Notes: generated from the sequence alone by a model not told the origin. DNA of 64,000 nucleotides from Chitinophaga sedimenti (GCF_023156195.1 NZ_JAKUKA010000001.1:310001-374000), one strand, 5' to 3'. Positions 43,430-54,545 are shown, counted from the first letter of the stretch. Made by a program: numbers and translations.

Positions 43430-46400
43430 ATGCAACTAAAAGGACTGGTTAAAGTTTTTGCTGTCGCACTGATCCTTATCTCTTTGTATCAATTGTCCTT
43501 CACGTTTGTGGTACGGAATTATGAGAAGAAGATAAACCAGCAGGCCGAAAATGACGTGGCCAAAAACAATCTTTCTGCGGATAAAAAGTATCCTAACGAC
43601 AAAGTGATGCAGTCGTTATACGCAGATACGCTGGACGCTCTCGTAAAAGCAAGGAGACAATATCTGATCGACAGCACCAGTGGTGAAGAAATTGCGGGTT
43701 TTCCCTGGTTTGTCACCTATACCAAAGCGAAAGAAAGAGAGCTGAACCTGGGTCTTGACCTGCAGGGCGGTATGAACGTGGTACTGGACGTAAGTGTGGA
43801 AGATGTGATTCGTTCCCTGTCTGGTTATTCTAAAGATCCTGCGTTCAACCAGGCTTTATTAAAAGCCCGTGAATTGAAGAAAACGAGCCAGTCCGACTAC
43901 GTAACGCTGTTCGGCGAAGCGTATGCCCAGGTTGCACCTAACGGCCGCCTGTCTTCTATTTTCGCCAATGCCAGCCAGAAAGAACTGACCTTCAATTCTT
44001 CCAACGAAGAGGTGCTCCGTGTGATCCGCAGCCGTGCGAACGATGCGATCAAAAACACCTATCTCGTACTCCAGAAGAGGATCGATAAATTTGGTGTAGC
44101 ACAACCGAACATCAGCCTGGACGAAAATAAAGGTATTATCTCCGTAGAACTGGCGGGTGTTGACGACGCAGACCGCGTACGTAAATACCTGCAGGCCAGC
44201 GCTAACCTGGAATTCCGCGAGGTATATAAAAACAGCAACGAGTTTGCCAACCAGACGCTGGTACCGGTAAATGACGCTGTTAAAAACTACCTGAGCTATG
44301 CTAAGAAAGGTGGTGCTGCTGCCGCTGCTGATACTGCGGCAACAGTTGCTCCCGCCGCACAGGATACTACGCCCGCTGTAGCCGCTGCGCAGCCTGATAC
44401 CAGTGCAACCGGCAGCCTCGAATCAATGCTGTCTAAAGACAGCGGCGCGATCGCTAAAAAGCTGGATTCTGCTAAAAACATGGATAAACCCCCGGAGCCT
44501 TCGTTGTTCAGCGTAATGGTGCCACTGGTAAATCCTGAAAATGGTCAGGCAAGACCTGGTCCATACTTCGGTGTAGCCCATACTAAAGATACCGCTACCA
44601 TCCGCAGCTACTTCAGCCTGCCTGCCGTTAAAAACGTACTGCCGAAAGATTTCGTGATAGCGTTCGGTGTGCTGGACGAAGAAAACCTCGGTAAGAACAT
44701 TGTACCTGTCTATGGTCTGAAAGTAAACCCGCTGAGCCCTAAAGCGAAAGTGAACGGTGAAATGATCGTAGACGCGCAGCAGAACTTCGACCAGGATAAC
44801 ATGCCTGAGGTATCCATGAGAATGGACGACATCGGTGCACGTGAATGGCGCAGGCTCACCGCTTCGCTGGTTCCTTCCAACCCCGGTGATGTTACTACAC
44901 ATAACTATGTAGCCGTTGTACTCGACGGTATCGTATATTCCGCTCCTTACATCAAATCCGAAATTGCAGGTGGTTCGTCTTCCATCAGCGGTGGTTTCAC
45001 TGTTGACGAGGCAAAAGACTGGCGAACATCCTGAAATCCGGTAAGATGCCTGCTCCTGCGAAAATCGTACAGGAACAGATCGTAGGCCCCACCCTGGGTG
45101 CTGAATCTATCGCTGCAGGTGCAAAATCTTTCGCGATCTCTTTCGCGGTGATTTTCGTACTGATGCTGGTATACTATAACACAGGCGGCTGGGTGGCTAA
45201 CATTGCCCTGATCCTGAACCTGCTGTTCACCGTAGGTATCCTCGCTTCGCTGGGCGCTACGCTCACCATGCCTGGTATCGCCGGTCTGGTACTCACCATC
45301 GGTATGGCTGTGGATACGAACGTAATCATATTTGAAAGGATCAAGGATGAACTGAGCCACGGCCGTTCCTACCAGGACGCTGTGAAGCATGGTTACCAGC
45401 GCTCCCTGGCGCCGGTACTCGATGGTCACATCACTTCATTGCTGACTGCCATCATCCTGTTCTACTTCGGCCTGGGCCCGGTACTCGGCTTCGCCACTAC
45501 ACAGATCATTGGTCTGTTGCTGTCGCTGTTCTGCGGTATCCTGGTGTCCCGCATGATTACCGACTTCTGGACAAACAAAAAACGTCACTTCGAATACTTT
45601 ACACCGCTCTCCCGCAAGATCTTTAAACACGCCAACTACGATTTCGTAGGCAAACGTAAAATTGCTTACGTGATCTCCGGTGTGGTACTGGTACTGGGTG
45701 TAGCGTCCTTCTTTAATGGTTTCGATCACGGTATCGATTTCGCGGGTGGCCGTAGCTATACGGTTCGTTTCGACAAAGAGGTAAATCGTGAAGAAGTCAG
45801 AGCTGAACTGGCAAAAGTATTTGAAGCAGAGCCTTTCGTGAAAACGATCGGTGGTTCTACGCACCAGCTGAACATCACTACTTCTTACAGGATTGAAGAC
45901 CAGTCACTGACCGTAGACCGCGAAGTGTCTGAGAAACTGTTCGAAGGCCTGAAGCCGAATTATCCGGCTGGTACTACTTACGAGTCGTTCCTGAACAAAT
46001 ATGTGGTAGGTTCACAGACCGTTTCGCCGACCATCTCCGACGACCTTCGTCAGGGTGCGATCAAAGCGACGATCTTCTCTATCGTAGTGATCTTCCTTTA
46101 CATCCTGCTGCGTTTCAGCAAATGGCAGTATTCCCTGGGTACCATCGTTGCGCTGCTGCACGACGTATTCGTAACCCTGGCGGTATTCTCCTTCCTGCGT
46201 AACGTTGTACCTTTCCCGCTCGAAATTGACCAGCACTTTATTGCGGCCATCCTGACGGTGATCGGTTTCTCGATGAACGATACTGTAATCGTGTTCGACC
46301 GTATCCGCGAGTACTTCCGCGAGGGTAAAGGGCTGGACAGAAATACGACCGTAAACAGGGCGATCAACGTAACGCTGAGCCGTACCATCATGACCTCCTT

Positions 46401-46608
46401 CACGGTGTTCCTGACCATCCTGATCCTGTTTGTGTTCGGTGGTGAAGCAACCCGCGGTTTCGCATTCGCAATGCTGATCGGTGTGATCACCGGTACTTAC
46501 TCTTCTATCTTCGTAGCCGCGCCAATCCTGGTGGACTTCGATAAAAACAACCAGCTGTCTAACGAAAGCCGGGTAGTAGAAGTAAAAGAAAAAGCGCCTA
46601 AACTGTAA
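43430..46608 (+). CDS. secDF: Fused protein translocase SecDF (frameshifted in assembly)
   Basis: SecDF uses the proton gradient to help move proteins through SecYEG. The 1059-residue protein is a natural SecD-SecF fusion. The SecD half has one N-terminal helix, NLGLDLQGGMNVVLDVSV (about residue 103), a large periplasmic part with a long Ala/Thr-rich insert (about 285-355), and five helices with GMAVDTNVIIFERIKDEL. The SecF half has GIDFAGGRSYTVRF and NDTVIVFDRIREYFREG. The frame breaks near 45022 where CCTGG has become CTGG; one C restores AKDLANILKSGKMPAPAKIV. The gene has its own promoter and terminator. Confidence 0.96.
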
Positions 46609-46631
46609 GCCAAGCGCATAAGTAATAAAGA

Positions 46632-46654
46632 AGGGCCGGCATCATGCCGGCCCT
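46632..46654. terminator. Bidirectional terminator
   Basis: A perfect 10-bp stem, AGGGCCGGCA with TGCCGGCCCT, has a 3-base loop and T- and A-rich flanks, between convergent secDF and the IscA-like gene. Confidence 0.85.
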
Positions 46655-46726
46655 TTCTTGTTTTGATAAGTTGATAATAGTTGGTGGAGATGAACGGAGC
46701 GTCGCAACGGCAGCTGTATAGCAATA

Positions 46727-47055
46727 CTATTGCTGGCTACTCTCAAAAGGATTGGAAAAAGTAAAGCCCCTGCCGGATTCATTGTCCTGGTAACCCACTT
46801 CCATGCCCATGAGGTGCAATGCGTGCGCCTTTTTATGATGACGGGAATGCCGTGTACGGTAAACCGCGCGTCGTCTTCCAGCGGCTGATCGAAGCCCAGC
46901 ATATAACTCATGCCGCCCCCGGCGCAGCCACCGCCGCCCTTTACGCCTATACGCAGGTGCTGCGTGGTGTCGAAACCTTCCTGTTCCATCAGTGTTTGCA
47001 GTGCCGTTACCGCTGCCTCGGTGAGCAGTACCGGTGTGTGCTTTTGTGTGTCCAT
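46727..47055 (-). CDS. HesB/IscA-like protein lacking C-terminal cysteines (frameshifted in assembly)
   Basis: A-type carrier proteins bind iron or Fe-S clusters. The N-terminal half fits the family: LTEAAVTALQTLM, LRIGVKGGGGCAGGGMSYML with the first conserved Cys at residue 44. An A run near 46832 has lost one A; correction gives IKKAHALHLMGMEVGYQDN and a natural stop, 109 residues. The end, RGFTFSNPFESSQQ, lacks the CGCG motif that supplies two of three ligands in IscA. Related Bacteroidota proteins may share this end. Cluster binding is therefore uncertain. No isc or suf genes are adjacent. Confidence 0.82.
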
Positions 47056-47075
47056 GTGCCCCGGTTAAATTTTTT

Positions 47076-47083
47076 CAAAATTA
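47076..47083 (-). promoter_or_regulatory. -7 promoter element for the IscA-like gene
   Basis: The minus strand reads TAATTTTG, an exact TAnnTTTG match ending 20 bases before the ATG. Confidence 0.5.
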
Positions 47084-47140
47084 CAAAATACCCAACTAAT
47101 GCCGGGAACTGTTACATTTATACCTTATTACAACTGTTCT

Positions 47141-49917
47141 ATGCGCCATATTACCGCTGCCTGTATAGCGATGCTGTTTTTCCACTATGCCGGCGCCCAG
47201 GAATTCGGGGGCAATCCGCTATCGCACAAGTGGCGGCAGATCAACAACGATACTGTACGCGTTATTTTCCCGGAAGGGATGGACAGTATTGGCCAGCGTG
47301 TGGCTAATACCGTGATGTACATTAACCGCCACAACCGCCTGTCTATCGGCAACCGCCGCGAAAAGATGAGCATTGTGCTGCAGGACCAGACCTTGCTGGC
47401 CAACGGTTATGTGCAGCTGGCGCCCTTCCGCTCGGAGTTTTACCTGGCGCCGCCTCCTAATTCCAATGATATGGGGGCCATGAGCTGGGTAGATCAGCTG
47501 GCCATCCACGAATACCGGCACGTGTTGCAGAATACGAACTTTAATGTTGGCCTCTCGCGCGTGGTGGGGTATTTGGGCGGACAACTCGGCAGAACGGCGG
47601 CCAATAACATCGCGGTGCCGAACTGGTACTGGGAGGGCGATGCCGTGTTGAGCGAAACGGCATTGAGTGAACAGGGCAGGGGACGTTTGCCGGCGTTTTT
47701 CGACGGTTTTAGGGCGCTATCGCTGGCAAAGAAGGATTATTCCTATATGAAGATCAGAAACGGCTCTTATAAGGATTATACGCCCAGCCATTATCCTTTG
47801 GGATATATCCTCACCAGTTACGGGCGCTATGAACATGGCGCTACCTTCTGGAAAGATGTAACCGACGATGCGGTAAGGTTTCGTGGAGTGATTTACCCGA
47901 TGAGCCATAGTCTGAAACGGCGGACGGGTAAGAACATCACGCAGTTTTACGACGCCGGCATCGACTGGTACCGGAAAAAGTGGGCGGAAGGCGGTGACTG
48001 GGACGATACGACGATGATTAGTCCGCAGACCAAAACAGTGACGGATTATAAGTATGTGTATACCACGGATGCCGGCGACCTGCTGGTGTTAAAGAGTTCC
48101 TATAAACGCATTCCCGCTTTCTGGTTGATAAAGCCCGATGGCACAGAGCAACGCCTGTTCGCGCCGGGCTTTGGGTTCGATGATTATTTCGGCTATCGTA
48201 ACGGTCGTATGGTATGGACGGAAACCCGCTACCATCCCCGCTGGACCTGGAAAGATTACTCGGTGGTCATGGTCCATGAAGATGGTGTTACCCGTCAGCT
48301 TACCTTAAAGACCCGGTACTTTTCGCCGGACATTTCGCCCGATGGTAAATTGATCTGCGCCGTATCATCGGGCGCCGATCTGCATTACAGCCTCGACGTA
48401 CTGGACGCCGCCACCGGGGAGGTGATCCGGCACTTACCCAACCCGGACAACGGCTACTTTACTTACCCTAAATTTTCGGCGGACGGACAATATATCATTG
48501 CCGGTAAACGTGGCAAGGATGGTAAAATAGCGCTGGTGCAACTGCCCGTAAACGGTGGCGATCCCGAAGTGTTGTTGCCCGCAGCGCTGCGCGTACTGGG
48601 TATTCCGGCCATACAGGGCGATACTGTCTTTATTACAGCGAACTACGGAAACGTAGATAACGTTTTTGCCTATACGGACAAGCAACTGTTCCGCGTCACC
48701 AACGCCCGCAACGGCGTGCAGCACATGACGGTGCGCAATGGCCACCTCGTGTTCAGCGAGTTTACGGCCGACGGCTATAAACTGTTTCAAACGCCGGTGG
48801 ACCTGAAACCCGGTCTGCCACAGCGAAGCAGCTGGCTGCAACCCGACTTTAAAGAAGGCGGCAGCATCATTGATAAAATTCCCGATACCGAGCATACTGT
48901 AACCGGTATTCGCAGCTGCACCGTTTAATCAACGTGCACAGCTGGGTACCGTTGTTCAGCGATCCCGATTTCAGTATTACGGCTTACAGCGATAACATCT
49001 TAAATACGGTGACCGCTTCGGCTACCTACAATTACAACCGTAACGAGGGTAGTTCCGAGATCAGTGCCGATATCCTGTCCGGCGCGCTGTTCCCGTACCT
49101 GAGCACCGGCGCCGCCTATACTTTTAACCGCAGCTTGTATGTGAACGACTCTGTCCAGGTGTACTGGCGGGAGGCCGACTGGCATGCGGGCGTTTCATTA
49201 CCGTTGTCGTTGTCGCGCGGCCTGTACGGCAGGGCGTTAACGATCGGCGGTACTTACACGTACAAACAGCGTATGCGGGAAGCCCGCAGCAAGTACATGT
49301 TCCGCGATACGGAATTGCAGTACATTACTTCTTATCTGAGTTTTGTGAACCAGCGCATCAAGGCGCGGCAGCAGATCAACTCCCCGTTTGCGCAGTCAGT
49401 GTACCTGCAATACCGCCGTTCGATCAACGCGGTACCGGCCTGGCAGCTGCTCGCACGCGCAGACCTGTACCTGCCGGGTTTGTTCCGGACACACAGCCTG
49501 GTGTTGCAGGGGGCATATCAACAAAAAGACAGCAGCCTGCGTTACTCGTTCAGCGATAACTTCGCATACGCACGTGGCTATAACGAACCTTTTTACAAGG
49601 ATATTTATAAACTGGGAGCCAACTATCATTTCCCGATCGCTTACCCCGACTGGGGCTTTGCGCATATCCTGTATTTCATGCGCCTCCGCGGCAATGTGTT
49701 TTATGATTACAGTATGGCGCGGGTATTGTTCAGCATGGAGCGCAGAAGATATGCATCAGCGGGTGGAGAATTGTACTTCGATACAAAGGTAGGGAACAGT
49801 ATTCCGTTCACGTTCGGGGTAAGATACAGCCATTTGCTGGATGTAGATCCGCAGGACCCGGGGCGGCAGCATTACTTCCAGTTGATTTTGCCGTTGCAGC
49901 AGTTGTTTGCTTATTAA
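47141..49917 (+). CDS. Exported HExxH peptidase-like / beta-propeller / outer-membrane barrel protein (frameshifted in assembly)
   Basis: The 925-residue protein starts with a signal peptide (MRHITAACIAMLFFHYAGAQ; ATG 47141 rather than 47099). Residues about 30-280 look like a gluzincin peptidase: AIHEYRHVLQ gives the HExxH zinc site (His123, His127) and NWYWEGDAVLSE a possible third ligand (Glu165). About 300-600 are TolB/PD40-like propeller repeats (DISPDGKLICAV, KFSADGQYIIAGKRG). The last 330 residues alternate polar and aromatic residues and end LQQLFAY, like an outer-membrane barrel. The frame breaks at CCGG 48903-48906; reading CCTGG joins both parts (TWYSQLHRLINVHSWVP). Function is unknown; surface proteolysis or polymer handling is inferred. 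Confidence 0.78.
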
Positions 49918-49952
49918 GAAGAAGGCCCGCTACCAGCGGGCCTTCTTCTTAA
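49914..49952. terminator. Bidirectional terminator overlapping a stop codon
   Basis: A perfect 18-bp inverted repeat with loop ACC begins in the last codon of the preceding gene, so its stop codon is part of the stem. The core is AAGGCCCGCT with AGCGGGCCTT. Confidence 0.88.
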
Positions 49953-49961
49953 TATATTATC

Positions 49962-50412
49962 TCACAAAAACTTAATCGCCGGTACCATATACAGCTTATC
50001 ATCGGCATACTTCACAATGATATTGTTGAAGTATAACACGTCCCCCTGCTGCAACGTCTCTTTCAGATGTTTACTCCACAATGCGGGCAGCCTGTCCGTT
50101 TTAAACACATCGCCGGTGAAATCGCTGAAGATCATGGGCTTACCCGTGGTGTCGTTCAGGGTTATTTCGCGGCTTTCGTGGGTGAATTCGAATGATACGA
50201 CCTTGTGTTTCATTTTTTTGTGGTCCCATACGACCAGCGGGGAGTCCACTATTTTGAGGATGTCCGGGCGCGGCAGTGTGTCGGCCAGCATGTTGTTCCG
50301 GTGGTCTTGAAACGCAGGGTGGTTTTGGTAGTAGGGGAGGAGTGGCCGGTTTTTGCGCGGCTGCATTGAATGCGCCGGCCATACAGGCTATAAAAAAGAG
50401 TTTTCGCATCAT
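49962..50412 (-). CDS. Small secreted protein, possibly GldM C-terminal-like (frameshifted in assembly)
   Basis: I do not recognise it with certainty. A signal peptide (MMRKLFFIACMAGAFNAAAQ) is in one frame and the body in another; the junction lies between about 50290 and 50360 and implies one extra base (149 residues) or two missing bases. The body has DTLPRPDILKIVDSPLVVWD, SREITLNDTTGKPMIFSDFTG and the end QQGDVLYFNNIIVKYADDK. The last motif resembles the end of the gliding/secretion protein GldM (GDxxYFxxIxxK), so a role near the type IX secretion machinery is a guess. It sits between the barrel protein and valS. Confidence 0.6.
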
Positions 50413-50419
50413 GACAGGT

Positions 50420-50454
50420 AAAAAAGAAACGTCCGGTTTATAAACGACCGGACG
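50420..50454 (-). terminator. Terminator after valS
   Basis: An 8-bp perfect stem, CGTCCGGT with ACCGGACG, has a 9-base loop; on the minus strand it is followed by a T run. Confidence 0.75.
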
Positions 50455-50464
50455 CTCCCTAAAA

Positions 50465-53096
50465 TTATAACAGTTTTAAACTTTCCTCTATCGCTTTGAT
50501 TTTGTCTTCTGCATCTGCCTTCTTCTTCTGTTCTATCGCTACAATTTCCGGCTTTGCATTGGCCACGAAACGTTCGTTGCCCAGTTTCTTTTCCACCGAT
50601 ATCAAAAAGCCTTTATTGTATTCCAGGTCTTTCAGCAGCTGCTCTTTTTGCGCGGTGGTATCCGGGGCAACTTCTGTTTTGATGTAACATTTGTCTTTCT
50701 GAATAACCAGGGCAATAGCGCCGGTAACCGATTCTTTGGTATACGTGATGGCGCTGGCGTTCACTTGTTTGGCCAGGATCTGCTCAATACGACGGAACGC
50801 AGGCTCGTTGCTGGTTTCGAAATGCAGCTCCACCGGGTCTTTCGGTTTGATCTGGTTTTTCACGCGGGAGTCGCGGATGCTGGAGATCACTTCTTTCAAC
50901 AGTTCGCCATCTGCGAGGATCGCTTCGTTTACTGCGCCTGGTGCGGCAAATTGCCTGATGACGGTCGTCGCCTTCGGCGCGTTCTTTCAACAGGTGGTAA
51001 ATTTCTTCGGTGATGAAAGGCATAAAAGGATGCAGCAGTTGCAGCAGTCTTTCGTAGAAGCCGATCGTTTGGTTATACACTTCGCGGTCGATCGGTTGTT
51101 CGAAGCCAGGTTTCACCCACTCGAGGTACCAGCTGAAGAAATCGTCCCAGATGAGGCTGTACAAGGTTTTCAGCGCTTCGCTCAGGCGGAAGTCTTTCAT
51201 CAGTAATTCTATCTCGGCCTGTACTTTGTTTAACCTGCTTTCGAACCAGGTAACTGCAAAGTGGGGCGTAGCAGCGGCATTGTCGGATACGGTCCACATC
51301 TTCGTCAGCTTCAGGGCGTTCCACATTTTATTGTTGAACATCTTGCCCTGTTCGCAGCTGCTGTCGTCGAACAGCAGGTCGTTACCGGCGGGAGAGGAGA
51401 TCATGATGCCGAAACGTACGGCATCTGCGCCAAAGCGCTCGATCAGTTCCAGCAGGTCGGGCGAGTTGCCGAGTGATTTACTCATCTTACGGCCCTGCTT
51501 ATCGCGCACCATACCGGTGAAATATACGTCGTTGAAAGGTTTTACATGCTTGTATTCCAGGCCGGCCATGATCATACGCGCTACCCAGAAGAAGATGATA
51601 TCCTGACCCGTTACCAGTACGTTGGTGGGGTAATAGTAATTGATTTCCGGGTTATCCGGTTTGGTGATGCCTTCGAATACTTCGATAGGCCACAGCCAGC
51701 TGGAGAACCGGTATCCGAGCAGTCTGCATCCCTGGCGGAGCGGGCCGTTGGGCGTACCGTACTTCTCGGAGTACAGGCGGATGGCGTCTTCCATAGATTC
51801 AGCCACCACGAAATTGCCGCTCTCGTCGTAGTACGCCGGTATCTGCTGTCCCCACCAGAGCTGGCGGCTGATGCACCAGTCCTTTACGTTCTCCATCCAG
51901 TATTTGTAAGTTGCCAGGAAGCGGTCACCGGGGTGAATACGTACATCGCCGCTGGTCACTGCCTCCAGTGCCGGTTTGGCGAGTTCCGCCATCTTCACGA
52001 ACCACTGGGTAGAAATGCGGGGTTCAACCACGGTCGTGGGATTACGTTGGGAGTAACCAAGACGGGTCGTATATTCTTCTTCTTTAATGAGCAGGCCCTG
52101 TTCCGCCAGCGTGGCTACTACCTTTTTGCGGGCAACGAAGCGGTCTTCGCCTACGAATACGATGGCCGCTGCGCTCAGGGTGCCGTCGTCGTTCAGGGTG
52201 TCTACTACTTCGAGGTTGTGTTTCAGGCCGAGGTTGTAGTCATTGATGTCGTGTGCGGGCGTCACTTTCAGGGCGCCGGTACCGAATGCGGGATCTACAT
52301 ATTCATCAAAAATGATGGGCACTTTACGGTCGATCATCGGCACCAGGGCAAAATGACCTTTCAGGTGCGCGTAACGCTCGTCGGTCGGGTTCACACAAAT
52401 CGCGGTATCGCCCATGATGGTTTCGGGGCGTTGGGTGGCGATGGTGATGAATTCCCCGGTTTTTTCACCGGCAGCGTTTACGATCGGGTACTTAACATGG
52501 TACAGTTTACCAGTGAGGTCTTTATATTCCACTTCCTCATCACTCAACGCCGTTTTGGCCTTGCTGTCCCAGTTAATCATGCGGGCGCCGCGGTACAGCA
52601 GGCCCTTATTATACATGTCCACGAACACCTTGATCACCGCTTTGTAGTAGTGGTCGTCCATGGTGAAGCTGACGCGGTCCCAGTCGCAGGAACAGCCCAG
52701 CTTTTTGATCTGGTGGTAAATGATACCGCCATATTTATCTTTCCACTCGTACGCGTGTTTAAGGAATGCTTCGCGGGTAAGCTCGGATTTGTCGATGCCT
52801 TTCTCCTTTTTCAGCATATCTACCACCTTGGCTTCGGTGGCGATGGAAGCATGGTCGGAACCGGGGACCCAGCAGGCGTTGAACCCGCTCATACGGGCTT
52901 TACGGATCAGGATGTCCTGAACGGTTTCGTTCAGGGTGTGGCCCATGTGCAGTACGCCCGTAACGTTCGGTGGCGGTATTACAATGGTGAAAGGGGGACG
53001 GCCGTCCGGTTTTGAGTTAAAGTAACCCTTGTCCATCCAGTGTGCGTACCATCTTTCCTCCGTACCCCCGGGGGTATAGTTCTTCGATAATTCCAT
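50465..53096 (-). CDS. valS: Valine-tRNA ligase (several frameshifts in assembly)
   Basis: ValS charges tRNA-Val. The start is MELSKNYTPGGTEERW (ATG 53096; an ATG at 53126 lies within the promoter element). HIGH motif: NVTGVLHMGHTLNE. KMSKS motif: GRKMSKSLGNSPD. Two opposite errors lie 20 bases apart: an extra base at 51730-51732 and a lost T at CCGG 51708-51711. They cancel but scramble the motif DTWFSSWLWPI, whose first residues read wrongly in the raw frame. Near 50965 another shift, one extra base or two lost, separates the C-terminal part with its coiled-coil tail (VEKKLGNERFVANAKPEIV). The corrected length is about 876 residues. Confidence 0.95.
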
Positions 53097-53123
53097 ATAT
53101 ACTGTTAAAAAAACGTTGAATCG

Positions 53124-53131
53124 CAAAAATA
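53124..53131 (-). promoter_or_regulatory. -7 promoter element for valS
   Basis: The minus strand reads TATTTTTG, an exact TAnnTTTG match, with ATTG 19 bases upstream as a -33 box. It ends 27 bases before ATG 53096, which fixes that start. Confidence 0.6.
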
Positions 53132-53248
53132 ACCAGAAAGGAGTGAATTACAATATAGGGGCGCCGGCATTAGTAACTCTTTTCAGCCGCAGTTGTGTTT
53201 TCTAACTTGTACCCTTTCCCCGCTGCTCACCGGCTTTTTCCGCCAGGG

Positions 53249-53288
53249 AAAGGGCAGGCAAAGGGCAGTTAAAGGGCAGGCAAAGGGC
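53249..53288. repeat. 11-bp tandem repeat, 3.6 copies
   Basis: Units of 11 bases follow one another: AAAGGGCAGGC, AAAGGGCAGTT, AAAGGGCAGGC and a partial AAAGGGC. They lie in the 390-base gap upstream of valS. A short plus-strand open frame across them (53193-53378) has no family likeness and is judged spurious. Apart from this repeat and the inverted repeat at 53407-53508, the gap shows nothing I recognise. Confidence 0.85.
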
Positions 53289-53406
53289 TTGGGTCTATAC
53301 TGGCTTGTGTTTGAGTGGCCTCATTCTTTGGAGATGCCTGGTTTTACTATGGTTTCGGGGAGGTGCATTTTTTCATAAATACCCTTTTTATGGCCAGGAT
53401 GGATAT

Positions 53407-53508
53407 AGGATCCTAAGACGATTGTAACTAACTGTAACTAAAATGTAGCTAATTACTACTGGAACAGGGAGGTTTTAGTTACTATTCAGTAACAATCCTT
53501 AGGATCCT
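53407..53508. repeat. Nested inverted repeat, about 102 bp
   Basis: Outer arms 53407-53429 and 53488-53508 share AGGATCCTAAG and GATTGT in inverted orientation, the left arm having two extra bases between them. Inner arms GTAACTAAAA (53434-53443) and TTTTAGTTAC (53473-53482) are exact inverses. A second GTAACTA copy lies at 53424. The structure begins 15 bases after the threonine aldolase stop and has no T run. It could be an mRNA 3' stabiliser, a mobile-repeat remnant or a protein-binding site. Confidence 0.75.
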
Positions 53509-53523
53509 CTTATGGTCATATGA

Positions 53524-54545
53524 TCAGAGACCCATCGCTGCAATAATGGCACAGACCCTGTCAGTCATCTCCGTGGTAACGTCCAGGTGTGTCACCATGC
53601 GTACCTGGGTAGGCGAAATGGCAGAGGCGAGCACGCCATGTTGGCGCAGGTGCTCTGTAAATGTCAGGGGCGTCCAACCGTCCTGCACATCAAAGATGAT
53701 AATATTGGTATCTACGGGGAGCATGTGTCCGGTGAAATCCCGCTTCAGGAGGGCTCGGGCAATGCGTTTGGCGTTGGCGTGGTCGTCTGCCAGGCGGTCT
53801 ACGTTGTTTTCGAGTGCGTAAATGCCGCAGGCGGCCATATATCCGGCCTGACGCAACCCGCCACCGAACTTTTTACGTATTCTCCTGGCTTGCTGGATAT
53901 AAGCGGCGGAGCCCATCAGCACGGAGCCCATGGGACAGCCCAGCCCTTTGTTGAGGCATACGGAAATGCTGTCGAACAGGCGGCCGTAGGCTTTGGGAGT
54001 TTGGCCGGTAGCCACCAGTGCGTTGTATAGCCGGGCACCGTCCGGTGAAGCGCCAGTTCATGATGGTCGCATACTGCACGGATCTGCTCCAGCTGCTCCC
54101 ATTCGTAGCAGCAGCCTCCGCCGCGGTTGCTGGTGTTTTCCAGGCTTACGATGGAGGTGCGGGCCTTGTGTACGTCATCCGGATTAATAGCGGCGACAAT
54201 ATCGGCGGCGGCGAGCATACCGCGGTCACTTTCAATGGGTTTGGTCTGTACGCCGGAATTAAAGGCAATGCCACCACCCTCGTAAATATATACATGGGAA
54301 TGCTGGCCGCAAATCAGTTCGTCGCCCGGTTGCGTATGTACCTTAATAGCAATCTGGTTGCTCATGGTGCCGGAAGGGCAGTAAAGGGCCGCCTCCATGC
54401 CAAATTGTTCTGCCATCGTGGCCTCCAGCTGGTTTACCGAGGGGTCTTCGCCCCAAACATCGTCGCCGGTCTGCGCTTGCAACATAGCCTCTAACATACC
54501 CGCCGATGGCCGGGTGAAAGTATCGCTTCTTAAGTCGGTGATCAT
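53524..54545 (-). CDS. ltaE: Low-specificity L-threonine aldolase (frameshifted in assembly)
   Basis: It is a PLP enzyme that splits L-threonine or allo-threonine to glycine and acetaldehyde. It begins MITDLRSDTFTRPSAGML and has TGDDVWGEDPSVNQLE, PSGTMSNQIAI, and SLENTSNRGGG. The PLP lysine lies in SVCLNKGLGCPMGSVL (about residue 198). The frame breaks at CCGG 54042-54045; reading CCTGG restores ALHLDGARLYNALVATG, with the conserved HLDGAR motif, and 340 residues, the usual length. It is read in the same direction as valS but separated from it by a repeat-rich gap. Confidence 0.94.

Noticed and set aside
51546..53015. Plus-strand open frame of 489 codons
   Set aside because: It lies wholly antisense to valS, whose motifs are clear on the minus strand.
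53097..53126. Upstream ATG (53126) as the valS start
   Set aside because: It overlaps the TATTTTTG promoter element, and the extra residues are unlike other ValS; ATG 53096 begins the conserved sequence.
53193..53378. Short plus-strand open frame in the valS upstream gap
   Set aside because: It runs through the 11-bp tandem repeat, has no recognisable domain and no promoter or ribosome-binding signal.
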